From Laspinema olomoucense D3b (GTDB lineage Bacteria; Cyanobacteriota; Cyanobacteriia; Cyanobacteriales; Laspinemataceae), in assembly GCF_025370785.1 (NCBI RefSeq), contig NZ_JAMXFA010000002.1:1-64000 (forward strand): a stretch of DNA of 64,000 nucleotides, written 5' to 3'. How positions within the stretch are numbered: the stretch's first letter is position 1; each line of letters begins with the position of its first letter. This document shows positions 18,539-27,804 of this stretch, one piece after another. Below the pieces are notes generated by a model. That model was given only the letters and a program-made list of their open reading frames with translations. It did not search any database and was not told the origin of the DNA. A program made the position numbers and the translations under genes.

Positions 18539-21500
18539 TTATCGTTGTAATAGGAACTGATCGCCGTAACTTAATAAATCCTCCAGGGTTTGGAGACGAT
18601 TTTCCCAAGTTTGAATCTGATAGGGTTTTTGCAAGGAATAGAGATTCATCCAACTCCGAAACTGCCCGCGAAATTCCCTCAAAACCGAACGGGCTTGCTC
18701 AAGATTGGGATCGGAAGGATCACTCGCCAACTGTTCTAAGGCTTGAGTTAATTGCAATCCCTTCTCGTCAAACTTGTTAAAGTCAGTTTCTCTCATAGAT
18801 AACTCTTCGGTATCCCGCAAAAATTGCCATTCTCGTTGCAATCCGGCAAATCGAGCAGCGGCTGTTGCAAAGGGTTCGCGGTAGGGAATGGGAGTGCGAT
18901 CGCCCAAGGCAGAAGGTCCTTGAGTTCGCTGAAAAATCCCATTCAACTCCGGGTTAAGATTTTCCGCCGCAAACAGCGCATATCCTCCCACGGACTGATT
19001 CCTTAATGCCTGGATTTGGTCTACTGCAATAATCTCCGGTAGATCCAGCAGACGAATCGCCGGTAAGATTAAAGCCGCACCCAAGTCCTCCTGATTAATC
19101 CAAGGTTGTGCCAACTGTTCCAGACGGTTGGTATCCATTGCATAAGTCATGGGTACAACTAAGTCAACATCCCCGCGACGGGCCCATTCTTCCCAGTTTT
19201 GTTGAATTTTGTTGCGGCGATCGTGAGGATTCAACGGAAACACCGCCACAGATAAAATTACGTCAGAACGCACAGTCCGCAGCAGTTGAGAGGCATCAGC
19301 AACAAAACTATCAATTTGACGCACCCGAAAATCGGTCCATTGCTGCCACAAATCGCGATCGCCAGGACTAATCGTCATCGGGTCCACGCCGGTTATATTC
19401 TGAAACTCCTGCCGTGCAACCTTGCCATATCCATAACTGCGTTCCGCACTTGGGTCCTGAAAAGGATATCGAATATAATCTAACTGCACCCCATCCACGT
19501 CATACCGAGTCGCAATTTCCTCTAAAAGGTTTAACAGATAACTGCGAACTTCAGGATTTGCCGGGTCCAGAAAAGGCTTAGTTTGTCCTGGGGGAATCAT
19601 CTGTCCCTCGTTCGTATAACCCGCCCAATCGGGATGAGCAGCAATTACAGGACCGGGATAATTCGGGGCTAAATTGAGTAAAACATTGTGTCGCTGATTT
19701 CCGGCGGCAAAAGTCCAGATCCAAGCGTGTAACTCCATGCCGCGATCGTGAGCTAGTTTGACCGCTACAGCTAGGGGGTCCCAATTTGCGGCAATTAAGG
19801 GATTTTGCTGCGGTGCTACCTGGGAGGGATAAATGGGATATCCGGCATTGATGGTTTCAAAAAATACCGTATTAATCCCAGCAGCAGCAAGATTGTCAAA
19901 AATCCGGGCTAGACCCTGTTCTGACCCCGCCCGCACAATGGAACCGCGATCTAACCAGATTGCGCGGATTTCCGGTTGAGCGAGTACGCCGTTGGTGGGA
20001 TAGTTTTCCCAAAGCAAATCGCGAATTTCCACCCATTTAGCCCTAGCACCGGCATAGTCCTGTTGCTGAACCAATTGGGGGAATTCCAACAACATAGATC
20101 GCGCCGTGGCGATCGCCTCATGGGTGGGGACAAACGCCTGTTCTATCTGGGCGATCGCCTCCCCAGTTTCCGTCTGTGTCTTCTCCCCCACCGCTTCCAG
20201 GGATGCAGAAGCGACGGCAAATTTATCCGTCATCTCCTCATCTGTCTCCAAACCAGCTTGTTCAGGACCTTGAGCATGGACGGAGGCTGTAATCAGCGAG
20301 CTTTCCACCCGTCCTAACAGATTTTCCAATTCTTGCCGCATCTCGATCGCCTGGAACGAGGGAATCGGCAATGGCCCTTGCTCCACCCTCAGCCCCGGAG
20401 GTGCCGTTTCTTCCGCCGGATCCAGCCCAGGCGGGGAAACCGCTTCTACTCCTGTGGTTCCAGACGGGGAGGGAACCGCACTCCCAGGAAATGACGGAAG
20501 AGTATCCCCAGGAGAGGGACGCGCCGGTGCTTGGGGGGCTGGCGCAGGTGCAGGAACCGGACTACTAGCGGGGGCCGCTTCTGGCTGTTGCCTCCGTTGC
20601 ATCTGAGCTTCCCGCAATTGTTCTGCCTCGCTTTGGGCGGAAGATGACGGGGCCTGGGATGGGGGTTCAGTGGTGGTATTCTGCTCACCCGCTACGGTGC
20701 GATTGACTATGGGTCCCCGTTGGAGTTCACTTCGCAGGAGGGCCGCCCGTAACCAGGCGCTGTCATACTCTACATCCGCATGATTGCCCCATTCCCAGCC
20801 AAAAAACGTCGTGCGATCGCTAACCAGAACCGCAGGATTTCCCGGTGCGGGACCCCAGGTGGTCATCACTTCCGTGTTATAGCCACTCGGCGCTAAAATT
20901 CCCCCAGGAATGGCGATGCGGTTGACCTCTGGGGGAATCCAATTGGAGGGACAAAGCATTTCAGTCCGGCAATAAAGGGGTTCCATCGGCGTGGGTTCGG
21001 ACAACTCACCTTGCCAAGTTCCTCCCAGGGTGGCGGTTAAAGCATGACGAATCCCTGTTGCGGAGTTCACCCCTAACGGTCCTGAGACGATCGCATGAAC
21101 CCCTTGACTGAGTAAACTTTCCAGGGCGAGGGCCTGTTCCACAGTCCAGGTGGAAATATTGGGGATAAACAGGACTGTAATATTGGCCTCTTGGGCATCA
21201 TCCAACAGGCGATCGAGTTGAATCGTATCATAGGCCAATCCTGCGGCCCGTAAGCGGGCATCGATCGCCTCCCATTGGGCTTCATTTTCCGAACTGCGGA
21301 CCACCCCTAAGCGCAACGCCGAGTTTTCCGTGAGGGGTTGGGAGGGAACTCGACCCGGAGTCGTTTCCGGTGCAGTTTGACTGAGGGAGGTCTCTGGAAT
21401 CCTGGCCCCTCCTGGAGTCGGCTGTGCGATCGCCCCGGAGACGGGGGTATTCAGTAACCCCAAACTTGTCACTAAGGTTCCGATTATCCATTGCCCTAGG

Positions 21501-21559
21501 TTGGAAATCGACTGCACCTTTCTCAAAGATTTTCGCAGATGATAACGGCGATCACTCAT
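18539..21559 (-). CDS. GHL10-type family 10-like glycosyl hydrolase, exported
   Basis: 1006 aa from ATG 21559; the frame extends upstream, but only this start gives a clean signal region (YHLRKSLRKVQSISNLGQW, then a hydrophobic segment ending SGAIAQ). Regions: a beta/alpha domain at 75-290 resembling glutamine-amidotransferase-like folds (LGVVRSSENEAQWEAIDARL), a Pro/Ala/Ser-rich linker (300-395), a helical stretch (400-540), the glycosidase barrel (about 545-860) with GINTVFFETINAG, ELHAWIWTFAAG and VDGVQLDYIRYPFQ, then a C-terminal helical tail. Barrel motifs match the GHL10 (DUF187-like) family, thought to act on cell-wall or extracellular polysaccharide. Substrate unproven. Confidence 0.88.
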   Translation of the reverse strand: MSDRRYHLRKSLRKVQSISNLGQWIIGTLVTSLGLLNTPVSGAIAQPTPGGARIPETSLSQTAPETTPGRVPSQPLTENSALRLGVVRSSENEAQWEAIDARLRAAGLAYDTIQLDRLLDDAQEANITVLFIPNISTWTVEQALALESLLSQGVHAIVSGPLGVNSATGIRHALTATLGGTWQGELSEPTPMEPLYCRTEMLCPSNWIPPEVNRIAIPGGILAPSGYNTEVMTTWGPAPGNPAVLVSDRTTFFGWEWGNHADVEYDSAWLRAALLRSELQRGPIVNRTVAGEQNTTTEPPSQAPSSSAQSEAEQLREAQMQRRQQPEAAPASSPVPAPAPAPQAPARPSPGDTLPSFPGSAVPSPSGTTGVEAVSPPGLDPAEETAPPGLRVEQGPLPIPSFQAIEMRQELENLLGRVESSLITASVHAQGPEQAGLETDEEMTDKFAVASASLEAVGEKTQTETGEAIAQIEQAFVPTHEAIATARSMLLEFPQLVQQQDYAGARAKWVEIRDLLWENYPTNGVLAQPEIRAIWLDRGSIVRAGSEQGLARIFDNLAAAGINTVFFETINAGYPIYPSQVAPQQNPLIAANWDPLAVAVKLAHDRGMELHAWIWTFAAGNQRHNVLLNLAPNYPGPVIAAHPDWAGYTNEGQMIPPGQTKPFLDPANPEVRSYLLNLLEEIATRYDVDGVQLDYIRYPFQDPSAERSYGYGKVARQEFQNITGVDPMTISPGDRDLWQQWTDFRVRQIDSFVADASQLLRTVRSDVILSVAVFPLNPHDRRNKIQQNWEEWARRGDVDLVVPMTYAMDTNRLEQLAQPWINQEDLGAALILPAIRLLDLPEIIAVDQIQALRNQSVGGYALFAAENLNPELNGIFQRTQGPSALGDRTPIPYREPFATAAARFAGLQREWQFLRDTEELSMRETDFNKFDEKGLQLTQALEQLASDPSDPNLEQARSVLREFRGQFRSWMNLYSLQKPYQIQTWENRLQTLEDLLSYGDQFLLQR

Positions 21560-21655
21560 CACACTGTTGTTCCTTATTCCTGGGTCAAGACAGTAAGGAG
21601 CAATTCTAACAACTTTGGGAACGAATCCGATAGACTGCCTCCCGATGAAAGGCAA

Positions 21656-21705
21656 CCCTCACCCTAAATCCCTCTGCCTTCCAGGGGAGAGATTTAGGTT
21701 GAGGG
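21656..21705. repeat. Palindromic repeat CCCTCACCCTAAATC...GATTTAGGTTGAGGG
   Basis: 15-bp arms (21656-21670 and 21691-21705) with one mismatch. A typical cyanobacterial intergenic palindrome, upstream of the GHL10-like gene and downstream of the 22222 gene, both on the minus strand. Confidence 0.7.
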
Positions 21706-21772
21706 CCTCCTGGCTGGGGAGAAGGGGATGAGGGCCGACTGTCCAAATTGGGATGCTCCCCCCTAACTGGAT

Positions 21773-22222
21773 TCAGTTATTATCTACGGGATATCCAGTG
21801 AAGCGAGAATACTGCACGTTCCCTGATAGATTGGAGTCTTCTATAGCGGCTACTCCCTTAAGTTTTTTCTCGAAATAAATCACCCCACCAATCTGGTTCT
21901 CTACCCAAAAGCTCCCATGAATAAACTCATATTCAGGAATTCTAATTAGCAAAAGGTTGTGGGGGTCTTTCTTAAACAGTTTCTGAGTGAGGAGCGGGAT
22001 GATTTTTTTCAAAAAAGGATGATCAACTGGTCCACCAAAATCCAGAAATTCGGGATGATCGGCAAATCTGTCCATATAAAAATTCCACAACTTCCCTAAA
22101 TCTTTTTCGCGATCGACCCTTAACTGGAGTTCTCTTAATTTATGCAGACTAAAGGAGGGTTGGGGGCTAGACTTAGGCATGACTAATTTATCCTGATTAC
22201 TAAGATGGACTCCTGATTCCAT
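21773..22222 (-). CDS. Hypothetical protein
   Basis: 149 aa from ATG 22222; ATG 22180 (MPKSSPQPSF) has a slightly better AGGA-type ribosome site and may be the true start. Compact soluble protein with an alpha/beta look: LRELQLRVDREKDLGKLWNF, then HPEFLDFGGPVDHPFLKKII, then a beta-rich end (IHGSFWVENQIGGVIYFEKK). No family was recognised. It resembles small cyanobacterial hypotheticals that often stand alone. No signal peptide or membrane segment. Confidence 0.7.
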   Translation of the reverse strand: MESGVHLSNQDKLVMPKSSPQPSFSLHKLRELQLRVDREKDLGKLWNFYMDRFADHPEFLDFGGPVDHPFLKKIIPLLTQKLFKKDPHNLLLIRIPEYEFIHGSFWVENQIGGVIYFEKKLKGVAAIEDSNLSGNVQYSRFTGYPVDNN

Positions 22223-22582
22223 AGATACGAGGCAAGACTGGATTGCGAGTTTGATATCCTCCGGGTGTTGCTTTTTAGGAGGCAGTCCGCCCTTTGGACA
22301 TAGCGGGTGCTGACCGCTGTTTAGGGGGCGATCGCATAGATGGGCGAGTTAAGGGTTAGACTAACATAAAAAAATGCAACAATCAAGGAGGTTAGAACAA
22401 GTAACAGTCACTGACGAGGGTTCAGCATTTGCTCCAGAGACTCCCCTAAACCTAAAATCCAATAGCTGTTATCCAATCCAAATTATTTCTCAAGAAAAAC
22501 CCACGGAACCAACGGATAAAAATGCTGGAAACCGGCGATAAGATAGGGCCGAAACGTATAGCACCTTCTGTTGCAGCTAGTA
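22223..22582. other. 360-bp gap without a gene
   Basis: No ORF or hairpin of note. One HIP1 site at about 22328. This is the left border of the accessory region. Confidence 0.5.
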
Positions 22583-22831
22583 TCAACTCGCCTTGGCTAA
22601 AGAACGAACGGTCAGGATTTCGTCAGGACGTAAAACTTCTACTATAGATAGGGGGACTGCAATTACTGCAAGAGACTCACCCACCGCATTAAATACTTCT
22701 AAAATACAGCCTTCTTCACCATTACTGGGATGAGGGACGAAATCAATCAGGGTTGCGATATCCCCGGCTCTAAGGTTATATTCTGGTAAATCACAGGTTA
22801 AGGCAACTTCTTGGTATAGTTCTAGGGTCAT
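22583..22831 (-). CDS. DUF4926 protein
   Basis: 82 aa from ATG 22831, with a good ribosome site (AAGGAG); an upstream TTG adds two residues. It matches DUF4926: a short beta protein with LYQEVALTCDLPEYNLRAGD, then DIATLIDFV and a HP-x2-GEEGC-x-LEVFNA-x-GE block. DUF4926 genes often lie next to small uncharacterised toxin-like genes, and a role as an immunity or antitoxin partner is suspected, not proven. Here it directly follows the broken PIN gene, whose remnant supplies its upstream region. Confidence 0.87.
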   Translation of the reverse strand: MTLELYQEVALTCDLPEYNLRAGDIATLIDFVPHPSNGEEGCILEVFNAVGESLAVIAVPLSIVEVLRPDEILTVRSLAKAS

Positions 22832-22833
22832 GT

Positions 22834-22993
22834 TCAATTCTCCTTAATGGGGACGACTGGTAGCACTAACCTTTCATTGGTATTCTGAGCAACCGTGAGC
22901 ACTCGTTTATGGTTACGATCGCGAAGCGTCCCGGAGGGAATCGCTCTGATCCGTCAAAGCAAACAAAAAACTGGTATCGAGTATTGCCGTCAT
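22834..22993 (-). pseudogene. Broken PIN-domain (VapC-type) toxin
   Basis: Starting at ATG 22993, the minus strand encodes MTAILDTSFLFALTDQSD, the standard N-terminus of a cyanobacterial PIN RNase with its first catalytic Asp. The frame hits TAA 8 codons later. Removing 22 bp (22918-22939) restores RNHKRVLTVAQNTNERLVLP, the expected next stretch. The frame then stops at 22834, after only about 45 codons of a roughly 130-codon gene. So there are two lesions: a 22-bp insertion and a 3' deletion. The ATG overlaps the antitoxin stop by 4 nt (ATGA), as in intact VapBC-type operons. Confidence 0.85.
22918..22939. mobile_element. 22-bp small dispersed repeat inserted in PIN gene
   Basis: The plus-strand sequence ATCGCGAAGCGTCCCGGAGG (first 20 of 22 bp) interrupts the PIN frame. 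It is followed by a second ATCGC (22940-22944), giving a 5-bp direct repeat at the two ends. The element contains a TCCC/GGGA mini-palindrome. Size and style match the small dispersed repeats (21-27 nt) described in Nostoc. Excision in silico gives a continuous PIN coding sequence. Confidence 0.75.
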
Positions 22994-23265
22994 GACTCAT
23001 CTCCTGGTTTGCTGCTCCAGCCATGAATTGAATCAATTTCATTATGTAGAATTTCCTCGTCATGATCTGAAGTGTCGGGTTGTCCGGATTTTCCTAAACC
23101 AGCGATCGCCAATAGGAAGTTTTGCTGAGGTGAATCAGTGCGCTGCTGCTGGACTGTTTTATAACGTAGGTAGTCAATAAAGCTGGCAAGCTCAGTCAGC
23201 ACTTCATCCGGTAGAGCATTGACCGCCTCGATTAAATTTTGCCGTTCTACACTTGTTTTAGACAT
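22990..23265 (-). CDS. DUF2281/VapB-type antitoxin of the broken PIN pair
   Basis: 91 aa. Starts MSKTSVERQNLIEAVNALPDE (read to 20 residues) and contains LASFIDYLRYK, the DUF2281-like helix that commonly opens cyanobacterial VapB antitoxins. The acidic tail with EEILHNEIDSIHGW is the usual toxin-wrapping end. The stop codon overlaps the PIN toxin start (ATGA). The antitoxin reads intact while its toxin is inactivated, so it is probably an orphan now. It begins 34 bp after the methyltransferase stop and could be co-transcribed with it. Confidence 0.85.
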   Translation of the reverse strand: MSKTSVERQNLIEAVNALPDEVLTELASFIDYLRYKTVQQQRTDSPQQNFLLAIAGLGKSGQPDTSDHDEEILHNEIDSIHGWSSKPGDES

Positions 23266-23299
23266 GGCTGGTATCTCCGTAGGTGTAAGTTTTTTACGA

Positions 23300-26098
23300 T
23301 TATTTATCTTTTTTGCGTTGAGCAGACTTTTTCCCTGGCTTTTGTTGGCTGGTCATTTTAGTATAAAGCTCAAACAGCTTTTCTAGGCGTTCGGTGTCGT
23401 TTTTGAAGCGGCGACCGATGTAGATGCGTTCGATAATTTCATCATTGCGATCGTGCGCTTCCCGGACTAGGGGGAATTCGCTATCCATGCGTTCTGGGTC
23501 GTACATATCGGCAATTGTAGCAGGGAAATAATGCTCTCGGGCTAATAGGATTTGTTCCGCGCAACGGGTCATATCGATTTTGTTTTGTTCCGTTAGAGTG
23601 GGAACAGGGAAGGTATTCCAGCCGAGAGTGCTGGAGTAAGAAAAATCGGTTCTCATCCGGACGCAAACGGTACCAATCCAGACCCAATGGAGGCGCGAGG
23701 CGATTAGCGCCATGTTCCAGAGGGGTGCATTGTACAGAGCAAAATTGCGATCGCCGATTACGTCGCGATCACTCAAGATTCCTACAGGTAAAATCGGTCT
23801 ATTCTCTGAAGTGACTCTAGGAATTACAATCATGTATGTTTTCGCTGTATTCATTTCGCGAAACTGATGAGAGCTATTAGCCATAGCATTCGCTCCTTTG
23901 TCGCGACTTGCCAGCCGTATTTTACGCACCGTTTCAATTCGCTCTCGAATCGGTTCGATGGTCAATGCCTCCTCCAAATATTCATCCTCAATCCACAGGC
24001 AATAGCGAGATAAACCCCGAATAAATTCCGCAGATCCATAGATCCTTCTGATAAATCTTTCCCGTTGCTCTTTGCTTAGATTAAGCCTATTTACCTCCTC
24101 AGAAGAAAGCAGCAAGTTCCCCCCATCATAAGGGGTATTGCCTCTTAGCATTTCAAAAATATCGCCCAACGGCTTCGCTGCTTTTTCAACGATCACGTTA
24201 GATCCAGCAACCAAATAAGCATTAATATTTTCAGTTTCTTTCACAACTGTCTTACCCTGATCCTCAAGAGAAAACAAGTAGCGCACTTTATGAGCATGAT
24301 TAGAAATCCCCACAATAACCACCGTCACCCCAGCGTTATGACTCGCCAAATTCGCCCATTTAAACGAGGTATGTGCGAAAGCAATCTCATGTCCTGTTTC
24401 AAAAATTAGCGGCCATAAAATCGGCACTTGTTGCCCCTGACAAATCGAATTAGTCGAGACAAAAGCCGCCGCAGAATTAGTCTGAGTTCCATAATCTGCC
24501 GCTTTCATAAACCAACCAGACACATAATCCAGCGACTTCCAGAGTTTTGTTCGATGCTCAAAAACACGTTTTAAATCGTTCTTCTGTTCAGTCGTTTGCC
24601 AAGTCGAACCCAAATAAGGCGGATTCCCACAAATATAAGTTTCTCCCCCCTCATTTTCAAAATCAATCTCTGCCTCGTCCCGCATTTCCCCCCACAAATC
24701 CAAATCCTCACGCTGCACCTTCACCCCCGTTCCCGTGGGTGGACACCAACTCAACCAATCCAACCGCAAGGCATTCCCACAAGTAATCCAATTCTCCTGT
24801 TTCGGTGGTAGAAACTCCAACAACGCCAACTGCGGCCCCCGATACAACACATCACACTGAAACTCGGCAATAATCAACGCTAACCGGGTAATTTCTGCGG
24901 CAAAATTGCGAATTTCAATCCCCCGAAAATTGGTTAAGGGAATCTCAGAACACTGTTCCAATTCCCCCCGACGGTGGTTAATTTCCGCCTCAATCTTCCG
25001 CATTTCCTTATAAGCAATTACCAGAAAATTCCCCGAACCACAAGCGGGGTCAAACACCCGAATTCGCGCTATTCGTTGCCGCAAATTCAACAACTTCCGG
25101 CGATTATCCCCCGCGTCCTCCAACTGACTGCGTAAATCATCCAAAAACAACGGATTTAGCACTTTGAGAATATTCGGCACACTGGTATAGTGCATCCCCA
25201 AAGCGCCGCGTTCCTCCTCATCCGCCACCGCTTGAATCATCGACCCAAAAATATCGGGATTAATCTTTTTCCAGTCCAGATTCCCTACATGAAGCAAATA
25301 AGAACGGGCAATTTTGTTAAAACGCGGCACTTCCAAACTGCCAGAAAATAGCCCCCCATTCACATAAGGAAACCGATCCGCCCAACTGCGAATCCCCAAC
25401 CCCTCTCGTTCCTTCAGGGGAGTGCTCATCGCCCGAAACACCTCCGAGAGCACCTCATGGGTATTAGAAGCATCGGTTGCACTCATTTGGGCGATCGTCT
25501 GGGTAAACAATCCCTCACTATGGAAAATATTTGTATCCTCCGCAAAGAAGCAGAAAATCAGCCGCGCCATAAAATGATTGAACTCTTCCTGACGTTCCGC
25601 CTTATTCCAGTCTGGATTCTGCTTCTGTAACTCCAAATATAGCCGATTCAGGCGACCCGTTGCCTTGATATCAAAAGCATTCTCGCGGATTTGCCGTACT
25701 GTGGTAATCCCCGCCAAAGCCAGGAAAAACCCAAAATGGTCGGAAAAATTCTGGTATTCACAAGCAATTGTTTCCCCATCCGCCAGATTTTCCGCCTCAA
25801 AACTTTTGCCGTCCGTCGCCAGAATAAACTTAGCTTTATACCGACTCGTAGCGGCACTCTCCCGCAACGCTGTCAGAGTAACAGTGACTTCCCCTTCCGC
25901 GCACACTTTCACATGAATATTGTTACGCTGAAGCACCCCACCGGGTAAATCCGATTGATTGGAGTTCCCACTTTTGATCCGCTTGATCGTCGTCGCTTTG
26001 TTCCCAAACGCTTCCAGGAAAGCAAAGGGGAATTTTTCGGCGTCAAAAGGTGCTTCTGCGAGTTGGGAAACGGCTTCTTCGATTTCAACGGCGTTCAT
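23300..26098 (-). CDS. MmeI-like adenine-specific DNA methyltransferase
   Basis: 932-aa class I SAM-dependent DNA methyltransferase resembling the MTase part of type IIL (MmeI-like) enzymes. The SAM site FDPACGSGNF is at 349-358 and the catalytic GNPPY is at 491-495, indicating N6-adenine methylation. N-terminal residues 1-300 are helical (FMARLIFCFFAEDTNIF) and the C-terminal 350 residues should be target recognition (SRYCLWIEDEYLEEALTIEP). MmeI's N-terminal D...ExK nuclease was not evident, so cleavage may need a partner; the GIY-YIG gene at 28181 is the candidate. Rpn lies upstream on the same strand and the antitoxin downstream. ATG at 26098. Confidence 0.88.
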   Translation of the reverse strand: MNAVEIEEAVSQLAEAPFDAEKFPFAFLEAFGNKATTIKRIKSGNSNQSDLPGGVLQRNNIHVKVCAEGEVTVTLTALRESAATSRYKAKFILATDGKSFEAENLADGETIACEYQNFSDHFGFFLALAGITTVRQIRENAFDIKATGRLNRLYLELQKQNPDWNKAERQEEFNHFMARLIFCFFAEDTNIFHSEGLFTQTIAQMSATDASNTHEVLSEVFRAMSTPLKEREGLGIRSWADRFPYVNGGLFSGSLEVPRFNKIARSYLLHVGNLDWKKINPDIFGSMIQAVADEEERGALGMHYTSVPNILKVLNPLFLDDLRSQLEDAGDNRRKLLNLRQRIARIRVFDPACGSGNFLVIAYKEMRKIEAEINHRRGELEQCSEIPLTNFRGIEIRNFAAEITRLALIIAEFQCDVLYRGPQLALLEFLPPKQENWITCGNALRLDWLSWCPPTGTGVKVQREDLDLWGEMRDEAEIDFENEGGETYICGNPPYLGSTWQTTEQKNDLKRVFEHRTKLWKSLDYVSGWFMKAADYGTQTNSAAAFVSTNSICQGQQVPILWPLIFETGHEIAFAHTSFKWANLASHNAGVTVVIVGISNHAHKVRYLFSLEDQGKTVVKETENINAYLVAGSNVIVEKAAKPLGDIFEMLRGNTPYDGGNLLLSSEEVNRLNLSKEQRERFIRRIYGSAEFIRGLSRYCLWIEDEYLEEALTIEPIRERIETVRKIRLASRDKGANAMANSSHQFREMNTAKTYMIVIPRVTSENRPILPVGILSDRDVIGDRNFALYNAPLWNMALIASRLHWVWIGTVCVRMRTDFSYSSTLGWNTFPVPTLTEQNKIDMTRCAEQILLAREHYFPATIADMYDPERMDSEFPLVREAHDRNDEIIERIYIGRRFKNDTERLEKLFELYTKMTSQQKPGKKSAQRKKDK

Positions 26099-26125
26099 AG
26101 TTATAGATAAAAAAGATTGGGGTTA

Positions 26126-26215
26126 TTATACGGAATTGCGCTTTAACCCGCAGGCTGAAGCCCGGAGGCTATACAGACGAAGCCCGCCTGCGCGGGCTAA
26201 TATAAAAAACTGACT
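26126..26215. repeat. Dispersed repeat (CCGCAGGCTGAAGCCC / GCCCGCCTGCGCGGGC)
   Basis: Contains CGAAGCCCGCCTGCGCGGGC, a self-complementary GC-rich motif. The complement of the same motif (GCGCAGGCGGGCTTCGTTTG) recurs at about 32220, so this is a shared mobile or structural repeat. It lies between the Rpn stop and the methyltransferase start. Confidence 0.75.
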
Positions 26216-26216
26216 T

Positions 26217-27134
26217 TTAATCATGGGTTATGTCTTGCCGTAAAGTGGCGATCGCTTCCAAACTTAATCCGGTAGCTTGGGCGATCGCCTCATCATTCAG
26301 TTGACCCAGTAAGTTTCGAGCAACGTCCAGTTTTCCTTGTTCGATTCCTTGTTCGATTCCTTGTTCGATTCCTTGTTCGATTCCTTGTTCAATTCCTTGT
26401 TTCCGTCCTTGTTCAAGCCCTTGCTCAAGTCCCAATGCGATCGCACCCTGTTGGTCATAAATAAACATTTCCCGCCGTTCCAAATCTTCTAATTCCTCTA
26501 GGGTTAATCCCGCTTGATTGGCAATTTCAAAGGCTTGATTGAGTTCGGCGATATCATCCATATTTTCAGGAATTGAAGTGAGCGATCGGGCATACTTCAT
26601 AAAATAAATCCATTTGTCTGTCAGCGTTTCCAGCTCGTTCAGTTCTTTAGTAAACTTCGGCAATTCCACAAAGACTAACTCCATCTCATTCTCTGGGTAA
26701 TGCCAGCCTTCAGACTTCTCTCGATAGACAAAGCGGGAAATCAATTGATTCTGTCCCGGAAACATCTCAAAATCAGTTAAAGTCAAAGCAATCACCGGCT
26801 TCAGGTATCGATAACCTTGTCCCCGTTGCAATTGAAACGCATAAGTTTTAGCCGCATTAAACAAGACCCGCTTTCCAAAAGATTGCACATTTAAAACCTG
26901 CATTTCCACAATCACAAATGTGCCGTCATTAAGCTGGGCTTTAACATCCAGATAGGTATCTTTTAACCCTTCCAGTTGAGGGGGCAAATTAGGATTAATG
27001 ATTTCCAAGTCTTGAATAGTCGGATTGCCATCATAGACCAAAGCATTGAGAAAACTGATTAAAATGTTCTTGCTTTGTGCCGAACCAAAGATTTTTTTAA
27101 AAGCGTAGTCGGTTTTGGGGTTAATAAATCTCAT
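26217..27134 (-). CDS. Rpn family PD-(D/E)XK nuclease/transposase-like protein
   Basis: 305 aa from ATG 27134 (MRFINPKTDYAFKKIFG, the standard start; five extra residues are possible upstream). The N-terminal 230 residues are the Rpn/YhgA-like recombination-promoting nuclease domain with LKDTYLDVKAQLNDG and FVIVEMQV, which give the PD-(D/E)XK acidic and E-x-Q elements. A charged repeat of GIEQG (about 235-265) follows, encoded by a 15-bp DNA repeat (about 26333-26400). Rpn proteins cleave DNA and are linked to RecA-independent recombination or defence. Very common in cyanobacteria and often mobile. Confidence 0.9.
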   Translation of the reverse strand: MRFINPKTDYAFKKIFGSAQSKNILISFLNALVYDGNPTIQDLEIINPNLPPQLEGLKDTYLDVKAQLNDGTFVIVEMQVLNVQSFGKRVLFNAAKTYAFQLQRGQGYRYLKPVIALTLTDFEMFPGQNQLISRFVYREKSEGWHYPENEMELVFVELPKFTKELNELETLTDKWIYFMKYARSLTSIPENMDDIAELNQAFEIANQAGLTLEELEDLERREMFIYDQQGAIALGLEQGLEQGRKQGIEQGIEQGIEQGIEQGIEQGKLDVARNLLGQLNDEAIAQATGLSLEAIATLRQDITHD

Positions 27135-27387
27135 AGCCAGCCTACCCAAATTTTTTTAATTAATTGTAGCATAACTGGACTCTTTTGAAATGCCACCTGT
27201 GTCTAGTTCCTGGGGAGTTTCCATCCCAGTTCGCTTCTAGGCGGGTGACTGATTCATCCAATTGTGTCCGATGCCGAATCCGCTCTCAACCCAGTCCTTC
27301 TAGCCCCTCAGAGGTTCAAACTCTTGGGCGCTATGATAGCTTGGTATAATCAGTTTGGATAGCATCGGGTTTATGCGATCGTCTATT

Positions 27388-27804
27388 ATGGCTAAAGATC
27401 GTTTTCATCAAGTTGTTAAGACAGCTCTCGAATCAGATGGGTGGACTGTCACTCACGATCCCCTTGAGATTAAAGTCGGTGGGGTAGATATGGAGATTGA
27501 TTTAGGGGCAGAACGATTACTAGCGGCAGAGCGCGGAAATGATAAAATTGCGGTGGAAGTCAAAAGTTTTTTGGCGAGGGCATCGGCAATTTCCGAGTTT
27601 CATACAGCGTTGGGGCAGTTTATTAACTATCGGGCTGCTTTACGCCGTGAAGACCCCGAGCGCATCCTCTATCTGGCTATCCCTAATCTAGTCTATCACA
27701 CTTTCTTTCAACGGGAATTTCCGGCCTCAATGTTGCAAGAAAATTCTGTAAAACTCATCGTTTACAATATTGAATTGGAGCGAATTTTGCTATGGAAGGA
27801 GTGA
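27388..27804 (+). CDS. xisH: XisH family protein
   Basis: 138 aa from ATG 27388, matching the usual XisH length (MAKDRFHQVVKTALESDGW). XisH and XisI were named as factors controlling excision of the fdxN element in heterocystous Anabaena. The fold is restriction-endonuclease-like, with EIKVGGVDMEIDLGAE and DKIAVEVKSFL as likely active-site strands (D, E-x-K). Overlaps xisI by 13 bp. The pair is divergent from Rpn and convergent with the GIY-YIG gene, so it looks inserted into a minus-strand cluster. No excisable element was seen here. Confidence 0.92.
   Translation: MAKDRFHQVVKTALESDGWTVTHDPLEIKVGGVDMEIDLGAERLLAAERGNDKIAVEVKSFLARASAISEFHTALGQFINYRAALRREDPERILYLAIPNLVYHTFFQREFPASMLQENSVKLIVYNIELERILLWKE

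Noticed and set aside
22866-23063. 65-codon minus-strand ORF over the PIN remnant
   Set aside because: It is a shifted frame across the broken PIN gene and antitoxin end; the PIN N-terminus is in another frame.
26333-26400. Possible CRISPR-like array (GTTCGATTCCTT repeats)
   Set aside because: 15-bp head-to-tail units without spacers, inside the Rpn reading frame as GIEQG codons.
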